A DNA stretch of 64,000 nucleotides from Aeoliella sp052161615 (GTDB lineage Bacteria; Planctomycetota; Planctomycetia; Pirellulales; Lacipirellulaceae). Position 1 is the stretch's first letter; the number at the start of each line of letters is the position of its first letter. Below, piece by piece: positions 16,566 to 25,612 of the stretch. The position numbers were made by a program, and so were the translations under genes. The stretch lies in contig NZ_CP197417.1 of assembly GCF_052161615.1 (NCBI RefSeq), positions 2,790,001 to 2,854,000 on the forward strand, given 5' to 3'. The notes beneath the pieces are model-generated. The model made no database searches and had not been told where the DNA came from. It worked only from the letters and a program-made list of their open reading frames with translations.

Positions 16566-18302
16566 CTAGGGTGCCGGGGCATCGCGTTCGCCGGGGACCA
16601 GCGTGCCCCACTCGACGACGAACTGCTGCTTGCATTTGGGGCAAACCACCTTTTGGCCCAAGAACTTCGCCGGCACGTCTTTTTCGTGCTGGCATTTATC
16701 ACACGTGATGTGAATGCGACACGACTCGTCGTCCAAAGGCACGAACACCGTATCGGGCAGTTTGCCGTAATCGATGTCCGAGGCTTCGAGCATTTGAAGT
16801 TGCTGCTCGTTGATCTCGGTGAGCGTCGACAATCGATTCGCCATGTTCCGAATCGCCTGCTCGAACAAGTTTCGCGCTTCGCGGGCGTTGCCGAAGTGGC
16901 GGTCGCGGAGGTTGTGGTGGTACGTGAGCCACTGGATCACGCGCAGCCGAGCTTCGGTCGTCAGGTTGTAATGGTTCTTGGTGCAGAACAGTCCGAAAAT
17001 CTTCACCAGTTCCAGCGGTGTGTAGTCTTCGAAGTGTAACTTGCGGTTGAAACGCGAAGAAAGACCGGGGTTCGACTCCAGTAGGTCCTTCATCTCGTCG
17101 GTGTAACCGGCGAGGATCACCACCAGCCGGCCACGTTCGTCTTCGGCTCGCTTCAAGAGCGCCTGCACCGCTTCGTGGCCGTAGGGATCTTCGCTACGCG
17201 CGGCGACCAAGCTATAGGCTTCGTCGATGAACAGGATACCGCCGAGCGATTCGTCGATCTTCTTATTCGTCTTTGGCCCGGTCTGCCCGGCGTATTCGGC
17301 CACAAGGCCTGAACGATCGGTCTCAATCAAATGACCTTTGTCGAGCACCCCGAGCGCGCGATAGATCTTGCCGATGATTCGCGCGACGGTCGTCTTGCCG
17401 GTACCGGGATTGCCCGTAAAAACCATGTGCAGGCTGATGTCGGTCTCGGGAAGCCCTGCGGCCGTGCGTTTTTGTTGTAGCTTGAGAAAGTTGGTGAGGG
17501 ACCGGACTTCGTGTTTGATGGGCCCCAGACCAATCAGCTTGTCGAGCTCGGCGAGCGCTTCCTCGACGGTTAGCTCGGGCTCGGCTGGTTTAGCGAGGGC
17601 CACTTTCTCGGCTGGCGTTGTAGGGCGTTTGTCGAAGTTCCGCTCTTTGGTTGCCGTGTTCGCAGCCGTGTTCGTCGTCGGCGTCACATAGATGCCATCG
17701 TCCGCCTGCCGGCTTAGCTCTTCAACGGCGAGCGAGCCGCTGCGATCGTCTTCGTACTTTTCGCCCTTGGATTCGTCGAGACCGCGGTTCTTCAAGTGGC
17801 TGTCGAGTTCCAATTGAATATTGCGGACGATCGCCGCCTCGGGCTCGCGCATCACGCCATCGGCGCGGGCGATGATATTGCACAGGCGGGCGACGATGGT
17901 GTCGAGTTGCCCCACGCGATCGCGGAGTGGTGGGATGCGGTCAAACGGGCGAACCATGCTGTACCAAGTCAGCTTGATCGACTCGCTCGACGCTTGCTTC
18001 ATCGTTTCGTTGAGCTTCTCGCCGCTAAGCCACTGACCCCATAAGTGATGGCACAGCACCTCGGCGAGGAACCGCTCCTGCTTGGACCACTTCTTGTCCG
18101 CTTCGCAAATCGAGAGGTAGATCTTCAGCACCAGCGCGCGGTGCAGGTCGTCCATCAGCGCGACGAACTTCCCGTCCTTGCGGTCGAGGAGATGAGGGTA
18201 CTCACGCTCGCACATCTCGCCGCTCGAAACGTACAGGTTGCGGCAGTCGCGAAGCGTCCGGCTGAACAGCGACGGCCGCGAGGGAATATCGTAATCGGCC
18301 AT
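16566..18302 (-). CDS. AAA+ ATPase (CbbX/SpoVK-like) with TerB-like N-terminus and C-terminal zinc ribbon
   Basis: A 578-residue protein. The N-terminal about 200 residues are helical and may be a TerB-like domain (LALVLKIYLSICEADKKWS and ARADGVMREPEAAI). The AAA+ module spans about 250-510: Walker A FTGNPGTGKTT (about 296-305), Walker B GGILFIDEA, a GYTDEM sensor-1 region, and an SRFNRKLHFEDYTP second region of homology, all typical of the CbbX/SpoVK subgroup. The C terminus has a CXXC...CXXC zinc ribbon (CDKC and CPKC). It probably remodels a protein substrate; the target is unknown. Confidence 0.88.
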   Translation of the reverse strand: MADYDIPSRPSLFSRTLRDCRNLYVSSGEMCEREYPHLLDRKDGKFVALMDDLHRALVLKIYLSICEADKKWSKQERFLAEVLCHHLWGQWLSGEKLNETMKQASSESIKLTWYSMVRPFDRIPPLRDRVGQLDTIVARLCNIIARADGVMREPEAAIVRNIQLELDSHLKNRGLDESKGEKYEDDRSGSLAVEELSRQADDGIYVTPTTNTAANTATKERNFDKRPTTPAEKVALAKPAEPELTVEEALAELDKLIGLGPIKHEVRSLTNFLKLQQKRTAAGLPETDISLHMVFTGNPGTGKTTVARIIGKIYRALGVLDKGHLIETDRSGLVAEYAGQTGPKTNKKIDESLGGILFIDEAYSLVAARSEDPYGHEAVQALLKRAEDERGRLVVILAGYTDEMKDLLESNPGLSSRFNRKLHFEDYTPLELVKIFGLFCTKNHYNLTTEARLRVIQWLTYHHNLRDRHFGNAREARNLFEQAIRNMANRLSTLTEINEQQLQMLEASDIDYGKLPDTVFVPLDDESCRIHITCDKCQHEKDVPAKFLGQKVVCPKCKQQFVVEWGTLVPGERDAPAP

Positions 18303-18328
18303 GAAGTCGCGGGGGTGCGAGGGTCAAG

Positions 18329-18349
18329 CGAGGGGAGGTTTGCCCCTCG
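18329..18349 (-). terminator. Stem-loop after response regulator
   Basis: A 7-bp perfect stem CGAGGGG/CCCCTCG with a 7-nt loop, in the 88-nt gap between the response regulator stop and the AAA+ gene start on the same strand. No U-run is evident, so termination is only a suggestion. Confidence 0.35.
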
Positions 18350-18390
18350 ATTATCGCGTCTCGTGCCCACGCTGCAAGCGCCGCACCGCC

Positions 18391-19023
18391 TCAGGCGATG
18401 CCTTGCCGCACCGCCCACACCGCGGCTTGCGTTCGGTCGGAGACCCCCAGTTTTTGCAGGACGTGCTGGACGTGTTCTTTCACGGTCTCGTAACTGATGC
18501 CAAGGGCCTCGGCGATTTCCTTATTCGTTAGGCCAAACGCCAACTGCTTGAGCACCTCTAGCTCGCGACGCGTGAGCGGAACTTCGAGTTCGAGCTCCGT
18601 TTCGCTATCCGCAGGCGGCCCCGAGATCCGGCGCAAATCCTCGCGCGACCACGCGGTACCGCCACTGGCCACTTCCATAATCGCCGCGGTGAGCGCGTCC
18701 CGCTTCGCCGACTTCGACAGATAGCCCGATGCGCCCAGTGCCACGGCTCGCGCAACGTACGTTGGCGAGTCGTAAGCTGAGAACATCAGCACCGGCAGTT
18801 TCGGATTAAGCTTTTTGATGTCGGCCAAGCATCGAAGGCCATCGGTGTCCGGCATGCGAACATCGAGCAGCACGATGTCGAGCTGCATCTTTTTAATGTA
18901 ATTGACGGCCTCGGCAGCACTCTCTGCCTCGGCAACGACATGAATGTCGGTGCCGGCTGTCATTTGTTTCAGGCCCACCCTGACGACCGGATGGTCGTCG
19001 ACCACAAGCAACTTGATCGCCAT
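18391..19023 (-). CDS. NarL/LuxR-family two-component response regulator
   Basis: About 210 residues from the ATG at 19023-19021, preceded by AAGGA; the frame extends upstream without homology. The receiver domain is at the N terminus: KLLVVDDHPVVR, phospho-acceptor Asp in LDIVLLDVRMPDTDG, FSAYD and a conserved Lys in YLSKSAK. The C-terminal about 65 residues are a LuxR helix-turn-helix: LTRRELEVLKQLAFGLTNKEIAEALGISYETVKEHV. It is a DNA-binding regulator activated by phosphorylation. No histidine kinase gene is adjacent, so its partner is unknown. Confidence 0.93.
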   Translation of the reverse strand: MAIKLLVVDDHPVVRVGLKQMTAGTDIHVVAEAESAAEAVNYIKKMQLDIVLLDVRMPDTDGLRCLADIKKLNPKLPVLMFSAYDSPTYVARAVALGASGYLSKSAKRDALTAAIMEVASGGTAWSREDLRRISGPPADSETELELEVPLTRRELEVLKQLAFGLTNKEIAEALGISYETVKEHVQHVLQKLGVSDRTQAAVWAVRQGIA

Positions 19024-19267
19024 CGCAGTTGGTCCTTCCCCCCCACGCCGCGAGCCAGGGAACCCCAGCCGAGCCTTGCAGCACGGGGATGCAGGAATGG
19101 AACGCCGACCGAAGCCGGCAGCAAAACTCCCCAAAAGTAGTAGCAGTTATACTCTAAAGCTCTCTGCGGCAAACTGCAATCTACATGCGGTTATTTCTTA
19201 CTATTTACTTGACCCCCGGCCGCCGAGTTGGAGCGACTGGGGTTTCAATTTCGGTGTCCGATCGCTG

Positions 19268-19296
19268 TTGTCAGTTTTTGGGCAATCCCGCATACT
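19268..19296 (+). promoter_or_regulatory. Candidate sigma70-type promoter upstream of the sugar isomerase
   Basis: TTGTCA (19268-19273), a 17-nt spacer and CATACT (19291-19296), about 80 nt before the ATG at 19383. The gap of 359 nt between this gene and the divergent regulator carries nothing else that I recognise. Confidence 0.5.
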
Positions 19297-19382
19297 TTGC
19301 GAGTTGAAGGCTCGTCTGAAGGTCGAATCGAACGGGTCGCCAGCCCCGGCTGTGCCCCGAAACCCCCCGTATAAACTCGCAT

Positions 19383-20237
19383 ATGCCTCCGTTTTGCACG
19401 TTTTCCATCAACGAGCTGACTACCTATCGCTGGTCGCTTGACGAGGACGTTTATTTCGCCCAAAAGGCAGGTTTCGACGCCATTGGGCTCTGGCGGCGGA
19501 AGGTTAGCGACTTCGGCGAGGCCCGAGTCCGCGAATTGCTCGACGATTCCGACCTGGCCGTCAGCTCGCTCAGTTGGGCCGGCGGATTCACCGGCGGCGA
19601 TGGCCGAACACAGAACGAAAGCATTCGCGACGCCCTCGCAGCTGTCGGAACGGCCTCGCGGCTCGAAGCTGGTTGCCTGGTGGTGCTCGCTGGCGGACAG
19701 AACAATCACATCCGGCCCCACCGCAATCGGCTGTTCCGCCAGGGACTCGACGACATGCTCATGGCGGCCGAGATCGAAGGCGTGACGCTTGCCATCAAGC
19801 CAATGCACCCTTCTTGCGCGGGTGAGTGGACTTTCATGAACTCGCTCGAGGACGCGCTAGAACTCGCCACGCTCTACTCGTCGCCCCACGTCAAGCTTGT
19901 GTACGATCACTACCACTTCCCTCACCTGGCCGACGATCCAGCGTTGGTAGCCGATTTGGTGCCCCACTTGGCCCTGGTGCAGCTTGGCGATGCTCGCGTG
20001 CCGCACAGTTCGGCGCAGGAGCGCTGCCCACTTGGCCAGGGCAACCTACCTGTGTGGGATACGGTCGCGGCGCTGCAGTACGCTGGTTACTCGGGCTGCT
20101 TTGACGTGGAGTTGATGGGCGCGGAAATCGAAATGTCGAATTACGAGCAACTGGTGACCGACACCTACCGCGCCCTCGCAAGTGGTGTGGAATCCGTCCG
20201 CGAGCTGCCCCAATCCCTCGTCAAGCCAACGAGTTGA
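19383..20237 (+). CDS. Sugar phosphate isomerase/epimerase-like TIM barrel protein
   Basis: A 284-residue protein of the AP endonuclease 2/xylose isomerase-like TIM barrel family. Visible elements: KAGFDAIGLWRRKV, GCLVVLAGG, EIEGVTLAIKPMHP (metal-site Glu region), HVKLVYDHYHFPH (an Asp-His pair), VQLGDAR, and YSGCFDVELMGAE near the C terminus. The family isomerises or epimerises sugars and inositols with divalent metal. The start is an ATG after a short leader; it is followed 3 nt later by the release-factor-like gene. Confidence 0.85.
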   Translation: MPPFCTFSINELTTYRWSLDEDVYFAQKAGFDAIGLWRRKVSDFGEARVRELLDDSDLAVSSLSWAGGFTGGDGRTQNESIRDALAAVGTASRLEAGCLVVLAGGQNNHIRPHRNRLFRQGLDDMLMAAEIEGVTLAIKPMHPSCAGEWTFMNSLEDALELATLYSSPHVKLVYDHYHFPHLADDPALVADLVPHLALVQLGDARVPHSSAQERCPLGQGNLPVWDTVAALQYAGYSGCFDVELMGAEIEMSNYEQLVTDTYRALASGVESVRELPQSLVKPTS

Positions 20238-20240
20238 TGC

Positions 20241-20672
20241 GTGGCAGAGTACCTCGCCATCAACGACGCCATCGCCATCCCGCGCGGCGAGCTCAATCTG
20301 TCGTTCTCGCGCAGCCCCGGACCGGGGGGGCAGAACGTCAACAAAGTGAACTCGAAGGCCACGTTGCGATGGTCCTACGCTCCGTCCGCATTTCTGCCGG
20401 AGGAAGTAAAGGCCCGCTTCGCCAAGCTCTGCGCCAAACGAATTAACGACGCGGGGGAAGTGGTGATCTCGAGCAGCCGCTTTCGCGAGCAACGCCGTAA
20501 CGTCGACGATTGCCTCGAAAAGCTCCGGCAACTGATTCTCGCCGCAACGGTGGTCCCCCGCGTCCGCAAACGCCCCAAGAAATCGGCCGCCGCCAACGCC
20601 AAGCGACTGCAAGCGAAAAGCGAGCGTTCCGCCCGCAAGCAGAATCGGCGGATGCCGCGAATGGATGACTAG
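20241..20672 (+). CDS. arfB: ArfB-like peptidyl-tRNA hydrolase (alternative ribosome rescue)
   Basis: A 143-residue protein with the release-factor catalytic loop RSPGPGGQNVNKVNSKATLRW; the GGQ triplet hydrolyses peptidyl-tRNA. There are no codon-recognition domains, and the C terminus is a Lys/Arg-rich tail (KRPKKS, RKQNRRMPR) that in ArfB/YaeJ enters the empty mRNA channel. It would rescue stalled ribosomes. The start is GTG at 20241, 3 nt after the previous stop, so co-transcription is expected. Confidence 0.92.
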   Translation: MAEYLAINDAIAIPRGELNLSFSRSPGPGGQNVNKVNSKATLRWSYAPSAFLPEEVKARFAKLCAKRINDAGEVVISSSRFREQRRNVDDCLEKLRQLILAATVVPRVRKRPKKSAAANAKRLQAKSERSARKQNRRMPRMDD

Positions 20673-20699
20673 AGTCCAAGGTCGTTCCCCGTACGGGTC

Positions 20700-20777
20700 G
20701 GGTCGTCCTCGCCCCCCCGACTGCTCGCCACTGTAAGTGCCTACCTTGCTCCAAACCCTCTGGGGCGAGAACGACCC
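20700..20777. repeat. Long inverted repeat after the arfB-like gene
   Basis: GGGTCGTC/CTCGCCCC (20700-20715) pairs with GGGGCGAG/ACGACCC (20762-20777) with one mismatch and a loop of 46 nt. The right arm shares ACGACCCGGCTC with the dispersed 80-bp repeats. It may act as a terminator for the gene ending at 20672. Confidence 0.5.
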
Positions 20778-20843
20778 GGCTCGCCCATTTTCTCCCCGTT
20801 CTCTACGTCCTTCGCGAGGTCGGAAAATCCCTACCGAATTTGT

Positions 20844-20871
20844 TTGGACGCTCGGCACCGAGAGGTACAAT
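20844..20871 (+). promoter_or_regulatory. Candidate promoter for the hemerythrin-like gene
   Basis: TTGGAC (20844-20849), 16-nt spacer, TACAAT (20866-20871). The gene starts at 21138, so the leader would be about 260 nt, containing an inverted repeat GCGAGCA (20879-20885) / TGCTCGC (20903-20909). The 465-nt gap from 20673 holds no other gene I can support. Confidence 0.45.
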
Positions 20872-21137
20872 TAGAGTCGCGAGCAACACGCCCCGCGCGC
20901 GGTGCTCGCTCTTATCTCCTTGATGGATTCATTCGATTCGTTATCTCCATCCTTCGATTCGCATCGTCGAATAGCAGTTCACCCGACCGAGAGTCAGGAG
21001 CGGCGCCTGTTGCTCTTTGAACTTACAATCCCTGTGTCGATGGATACTGTCCCCAGTAGTCCCAATGCGTCCGGTTCGCGCTGACGGGTTGCGCTTGCCC
21101 GTGGCTCTACTGGCGCGCGGGGCGAGGAGTAACGATC

Positions 21138-21605
21138 ATGTCTCAGTCGATGTTCGATCTGTCGCAGGCCAGTCAGACTTGGATGGAGCATCAATCGCTT
21201 GAGCACATCAAGCGGGCACTACGTGTGACCATCGAGTGGCATGCTCCGGCGATTCGCTATTTTCGAAAACGCCAAAGTGTCACGTTCGCCTTCGAGTCGT
21301 TCGCTCGGCATCTGGAGCGACTCATGTCACTCGAGGAGGATGATGGGTACATGACGATGGTGGCCGACGCCAAACCGAACAAGGCGAAACAAATTGCGAC
21401 TCTCCGCGCCGACCACGCCCGAATGCGGCGGCAAGTCGATCAGCTCTCTGCCGATCTCGCTAAGCTCGACGAGTGGCAGGAGCCCGAGTTCGAGCGAATC
21501 TGCACCGACATCGGCCGTCTGCTTGACAGCACCGACCAGCACGATCGAGCGGAGATCGACCTGCTGCAAGACGCCCTGCTGATGGACGAGGGGGGCGGCG
21601 ATTAG
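21138..21605 (+). CDS. Hemerythrin-like (HHE) domain protein, tentative
   Basis: A 155-residue all-helical protein starting with GGAG-preceded ATG. Histidines and acids occur where an HHE four-helix bundle places metal ligands: H in the first helix (EWHAPAI), ARHLERLMSLEED, DHARMRRQVDQL, and a C-terminal DQHDRAEIDLLQD. This fits a diiron hemerythrin-like protein, a family that binds oxygen or nitric oxide or acts in redox stress. The assignment rests on spacing of these residues only and could be wrong. Confidence 0.6.
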   Translation: MSQSMFDLSQASQTWMEHQSLEHIKRALRVTIEWHAPAIRYFRKRQSVTFAFESFARHLERLMSLEEDDGYMTMVADAKPNKAKQIATLRADHARMRRQVDQLSADLAKLDEWQEPEFERICTDIGRLLDSTDQHDRAEIDLLQDALLMDEGGGD

Positions 21606-21785
21606 CGCCGTTCCGGCCAGTTGTCCTGCTTCGAGTGGGGTATTCCTACGCAATCTATCGAGAGTTTTGCGGTTTTTGGCGCTCGCCAAGATCGCAGGTT
21701 TCTGCATAGAATTGACCGAAGCCAGGGGAGCCGGTGGTTTGGGCAACCTGGTATCGAACGACGATTCGAAGCCTGTGAGACTGCA

Positions 21786-22535
21786 ATGGCGAAACGGCCC
21801 CAACACCTCGACCATCTCTTTGACGAATGGCCCTACCAATTCGGCGATGTCGCCGCGCGCTTGGTGAAGGGTCGCGATGGGCGGGAAGTCGTGCAATTGC
21901 GAATCGATATGGGCATCCTGCAGCTCGAAGCCAAGGGCCGCCCCGATGGCAACCGTCCGGGCGGTTGCGACACCTACCTCGACCACCTGCACCAACTACT
22001 GGCGGAAGAAGGGGATGAATTCGAGCTCGACGACACTCGCTGCGTTGAGATCGATCGCGAGTTCGTGCAGTTCTACCACCGCCGCATTGCATGGCTGTCG
22101 CTGGGCGATTACGAACGAGCGGCCGCCGATGCCGATCATTCGCTCGAGCTGATGGACTTCTCGTCTTTACACGCTCCGCACGCCGAGTGGGCGGAAATGC
22201 ACGAGCAGTATCGTCCCTTCGTGCTGTTCCATCGCACGCAGGCCGCCGCGCTAGCGGCGCTGGAGCTGCTTGATCCGCAGACGGCCGTGAGCGAACTGGA
22301 GGAAGGACGCAAGCTGATCGCCGACTCCTATCGTTCGCAAGGTGCCGACGAGCAGGACCTGGCGGAGGACGAGTTCCTGCTGCGGCTTGGCGAGATGAAG
22401 ACCTCGCTCGAAGAGCAGTACGGTCTCGAGCCGCCGCTCAGCAAGCAGCTTGCCGAGGCAATTGCCCAGGAGCAGTACGAGCTAGCAGCCGAGCTTCGCG
22501 ACCGAATGACGCGTCCCACCGAACCCCGTCGATAG
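21786..22535 (+). CDS. UVR-motif, TPR-like helical protein
   Basis: About 249 residues from ATG 21786; the frame is open further upstream but the sequence there has low-complexity composition and no homology. A helical middle region (VQFYHRRIAWLSLGDYERAAADADHSLE) looks TPR-like. The last 30 residues are a UVR motif: LSKQLAEAIAQEQYELAAELRDRM, as in UvrB/UvrC. UVR-containing partner proteins act in interactions such as with McsA-type or repair complexes. The role here is unknown. Confidence 0.8.
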   Translation: MAKRPQHLDHLFDEWPYQFGDVAARLVKGRDGREVVQLRIDMGILQLEAKGRPDGNRPGGCDTYLDHLHQLLAEEGDEFELDDTRCVEIDREFVQFYHRRIAWLSLGDYERAAADADHSLELMDFSSLHAPHAEWAEMHEQYRPFVLFHRTQAAALAALELLDPQTAVSELEEGRKLIADSYRSQGADEQDLAEDEFLLRLGEMKTSLEEQYGLEPPLSKQLAEAIAQEQYELAAELRDRMTRPTEPRR

Positions 22536-22662
22536 CACGCGGGTCTCTTCATCGAAGGTGGTACGACAGCTGGTTGCTGTGCAGTGCATGCGGTGCCATT
22601 TTGGCCAACCGAACTGGCCTTGACTGCCATTCTTACAAGGGAATTGCAAAGACTTTCCGGCC

Positions 22663-22682
22663 GCTAGCGAATGCTAGCTTTT
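22663..22682 (+). terminator. Small stem-loop with T-run
   Basis: GCTAGC-GAAT-GCTAGC followed by TTTT, downstream of the UVR gene and upstream of csrA. A short intrinsic terminator is possible. Confidence 0.35.
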
Positions 22683-22841
22683 GAAAGTGTCGAGAAACAA
22701 CGGCAATTTCGCGAGAAACAAAATTTTAGAACTTCCTCGCCAACCTTGGCACGGCGAGTGCGTAATACAAGGCGGGAAGCGAGGGAATCGACCGAACCAG
22801 TCGAACTCGCCTTGCGAGCTGCGGAGCAGCCCGGCCCAAAA

Positions 22842-22861
22842 CTGCCAGCAATGGCTGGCAG
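22842..22861 (+). promoter_or_regulatory. Leader stem-loop upstream of csrA
   Basis: An 8-bp perfect stem CTGCCAGC/GCTGGCAG with an AATG loop, 39 nt upstream of the csrA ATG. The 364-nt gap before csrA (22536-22899) contains this and the stem at 22663 but no gene. A GGA in the adjacent Shine-Dalgarno could allow CsrA autoregulation; that is inference. Confidence 0.4.
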
Positions 22862-22899
22862 CAAGCTTGTCTTCGGCATCAACAAACGGAGTGACAGAG

Positions 22900-23205
22900 A
22901 TGTTGGTTCTTACACGCAAGTCTGACGAACAAATTCGTATCGGTGACGACATTGTGATCACCGTCCTGCGTACCAAGGGCAAAGCTGTCCGGCTGGGTAT
23001 CGAGGCCCCCGGTCATATGCGAGTCCTGCGTGGTGAAATCGCATTCGATAACGACCACGAAGAAGAGGCGAGCGAGCCGGTCATTAGCAAGACGGTTCAC
23101 ACTCGTATTCCTCGCTCGCAAGTCGCCGCTATTTTGCCCGCGCTCGCCACCGGTGGTGGACCGCTCGCCGGTTTCATCAATAGTGGTGCCGTGGTATCGC
23201 AGTAG
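22900..23205 (+). CDS. csrA: CsrA carbon storage regulator, copy 1
   Basis: A 101-residue protein starting at ATG 22900 after CGGAG. MLVLTRKSDEQIRIGDDIVITVL opens the family and AVRLGIEAPGHMRVLRGEI closes the RNA-binding beta core. The C-terminal 45 residues after about residue 55 exceed the usual 61-residue length of E. coli CsrA. It represses or stabilises target mRNAs by binding GGA motifs. Its 3' end overlaps the convergent lipase by 29 nt. A second csrA lies 2.4 kb further on, on the other strand. Confidence 0.95.
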   Translation: MLVLTRKSDEQIRIGDDIVITVLRTKGKAVRLGIEAPGHMRVLRGEIAFDNDHEEEASEPVISKTVHTRIPRSQVAAILPALATGGGPLAGFINSGAVVSQ

Positions 23206-25357
23206 CCGGAGTACCTGAGTGCGGACCTAGCGTCGGCATCAGGGGCGAGGTCGCCGTGCGGGGTGCCTCGCCGGGCAAAGGCTCCGTGGGCGTTAGCACC
23301 TCTGGAGTAACTTCCGCAGTCGTTTCGGCCGAGGCGACCATCACTTGGTCGCCCGGCATCGGGAAACGTTCGAGCTCCGTAAGTTGCTCAAACAGAATTC
23401 GCCGGACCTCCAGCACGCTCTGCGGATGTCGATGCACACCCATATGCTCGGCCTCTACGACCAGTTGCGATTTCACGTTCGGCAGGCCATCGAGCCGCGC
23501 GCTATCAAGCGACACGACCCCGTCACCTTCCTTGCTGACCCAACTGCTGAAGCCACTTTGTGGCTGGCGGCCGGCGATGTTGTGATAACTGACCCAAGGA
23601 CCTGGTTCGGCACTGCGCAGTTTCGTTAGCAGTACCGACTCGGGATCGAGCGAGTCCAAGCTCGTCCGGATATCCAGCGGCGCGTCGGGGCGGAAGAAAC
23701 CTTGATTGTCGCGTAGCAATGCTTGCCGGCTGGCGAGCATCTTCATCGGCAGGCGAATCAACTGGTTGCCGGCGAACTGCGTTAGGTCGTTGGCGAACTT
23801 GCTTCCGCCATGAGGCGTGCCGAGCGTTACTACGCGCCGGACCGAAGGATTGGGCTGGAAGAAGAACGCCTGCCGAATCTCCTGCTTCAACTGCGGATCG
23901 GCCTGGATCTCGTCGAAGGGCTTGTCGCTCATCGTGGCCCAAAACTGGTCGCCGCTATCGATACTCTGGAGCTTCGATACCAGGCCACCCATGCTATGAC
24001 CGACCAGCACCATTTGGTCGAGCGCCGGGGACGATTGCTCGGGGTCGATGATGGTTCGCGCCTGCGCCATGTCGCGCCGCATTTGCGCCGCACTGATCCA
24101 GAATGGTTGCCCGGTGGGATAGAGGTAGAACCAGAACTGGTAGTGCTGGCGGACGTACGGATCACTCCGCAGGTCGTTGAACATTTCCATCCACGTCACG
24201 GGGCTCGACCACAGCCCGTGCACCATAACGACCGGCATCTTCTTCGGGTCGTAGGGTTCGAGCATGTAGAGGCCCTGCATGCTTTCGACCGCGCCCGGGT
24301 TGATGAGGCCCAGTGTCGAGGCTTTCTCGATGTTCAGATCGGGCTGGTTTAGAAAGTACGCGAGGGGCGTGCTGAGGTCCGACTCTAGCGGCACCTGCAA
24401 GTTGTTGACTGCGAGCGCTTGCCGCGCGAGCGGGTCGTGCAGTTCCAGCACAAACTTGGGCGTTGATTTGCCTCCGTCCGTGCTTTGAGGGCGATCGATG
24501 CGCAAGAACGCCGTGAGGGGGAACGTCAGCTTGTCGGGATAGAACTTCTCAACGCTGTCCTCTCCTTCGTGACTACGACGCTCGGCAATGATCGGTACAC
24601 CAAGTCCGTAGGTATGGTAGTGGTTTCGCAGGCCCGCGAGCTGGTAATCGCTGACGAACTTGAAGTTGTCGAAGTCCTCGGCGTGCCAACCGCTGCAGTA
24701 CATCACCACGTCGAACGTGCACTGATGGCCAAGCGTACGAACGGTCCCTTGCGTGCCGGGACGTAGCGTGCCATCGGCCTGGACTATTCGCAGCGTCGCT
24801 TCCAGCGACTGATTGTACAAGTCGCACGCCCCACGGAACTGCGGGTCGTACGGATTCAATGTTCCCGCGTGACGCTCGTCGAACAGATAGTCATAAGCGT
24901 GAATGAGCGACGTGCCGTAGTACGAAAGCGCCTCCGCCTTCTGCGTTGGCTCGGCCTTTTTCCCGGCGATGTAAGCAAGCTCGGCGATGGAGTACTGAAT
25001 CTCGCGATCGTCGGCCGACTCCTGCAGTTGCTGAAGTCGCGTGATGGTGGCGGAGAGGTCTTTCTCCAGCAGCGATTCCAAATCGAAACGGCGTAGGACC
25101 TGCGACGTGCGATCGGTCGGCTTGGGACCTCCCCACGAAACTAAATGAAGCGTCGACTCCAACGGGTTGCGTGGTGTACCTCGGACGGACACCCATCGAT
25201 TATTCGACGAAGCGCATCCCGTGACCACGACGAGCACAAGCAACGTTGCGACGCGGCAAGGCCAGTGCGTCCAACGCGCACGCTCAGGCAAAGTTCGGCC
25301 TAAGGCAAAACTGGGAGCTTGCGTCGTCCTGGCGGCATCGAGCATGGATCCATCCAT
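23177..25357 (-). CDS. Lipoprotein alpha/beta-hydrolase (lipase/esterase-like)
   Basis: A 726-residue protein. A lipobox ends with VVVTGCASS near residue 50, the lipidated Cys. The C-terminal half is an alpha/beta hydrolase: MVHGLWSSP oxyanion region and the nucleophile elbow VLVGHSMGGLV (Ser), with a later VVTLGTPHGGS and a likely catalytic His in VEAEHMGVHRHP. The N-terminal about 350 residues are not family-typical. It is likely anchored in the membrane with the hydrolase in the periplasm and acts on esters. It is flanked by two csrA genes and overlaps one tail to tail. Confidence 0.85.
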   Translation of the reverse strand: MDGSMLDAARTTQAPSFALGRTLPERARWTHWPCRVATLLVLVVVTGCASSNNRWVSVRGTPRNPLESTLHLVSWGGPKPTDRTSQVLRRFDLESLLEKDLSATITRLQQLQESADDREIQYSIAELAYIAGKKAEPTQKAEALSYYGTSLIHAYDYLFDERHAGTLNPYDPQFRGACDLYNQSLEATLRIVQADGTLRPGTQGTVRTLGHQCTFDVVMYCSGWHAEDFDNFKFVSDYQLAGLRNHYHTYGLGVPIIAERRSHEGEDSVEKFYPDKLTFPLTAFLRIDRPQSTDGGKSTPKFVLELHDPLARQALAVNNLQVPLESDLSTPLAYFLNQPDLNIEKASTLGLINPGAVESMQGLYMLEPYDPKKMPVVMVHGLWSSPVTWMEMFNDLRSDPYVRQHYQFWFYLYPTGQPFWISAAQMRRDMAQARTIIDPEQSSPALDQMVLVGHSMGGLVSKLQSIDSGDQFWATMSDKPFDEIQADPQLKQEIRQAFFFQPNPSVRRVVTLGTPHGGSKFANDLTQFAGNQLIRLPMKMLASRQALLRDNQGFFRPDAPLDIRTSLDSLDPESVLLTKLRSAEPGPWVSYHNIAGRQPQSGFSSWVSKEGDGVVSLDSARLDGLPNVKSQLVVEAEHMGVHRHPQSVLEVRRILFEQLTELERFPMPGDQVMVASAETTAEVTPEVLTPTEPLPGEAPRTATSPLMPTLGPHSGTPATAIPRHHY

Positions 25358-25491
25358 GCGGTGAAAATTACGGGGAAACTAGCGTTTGCCAGCGCGGCAA
25401 GGATAGAGTGCTACCACCTATTGGTCAACGCGAATCTGCGGATTCCCCCCTTGTGGTCCCGTGTCGCGATCTGGGATGCACGCGCGCAGCA

Positions 25492-25532
25492 AAGCGGCCG
25501 CCTGCTTCCCCGAATTCGGCAGGCGGCCGCTT
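25492..25532 (-). terminator. 14-bp stem-loop after csrA copy 2
   Basis: A perfect 14-bp stem AAGCGGCCGCCTGC (25492-25505) / GCAGGCGGCCGCTT (25519-25532) with a 13-nt loop, in the gap between csrA copy 2 (stop 25613) and the lipase. It is placed to end the csrA transcript; there is no long U-run. Confidence 0.6.
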
Positions 25533-25612
25533 GCGTTGATAGCGTTAACTAGCCTCACCCATTTGGTCAGCAATCGGCCAAATTGGCAGGCTTTTGATCG
25601 GCGAATTGGCTG

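Noticed and set aside
25441..25535. Possible CRISPR or attachment site from the paired GCAGGCGGCCGC arms
   Set aside because: There are only two arms in inverted orientation with a 13-nt loop, so it is a stem-loop, probably a terminator.
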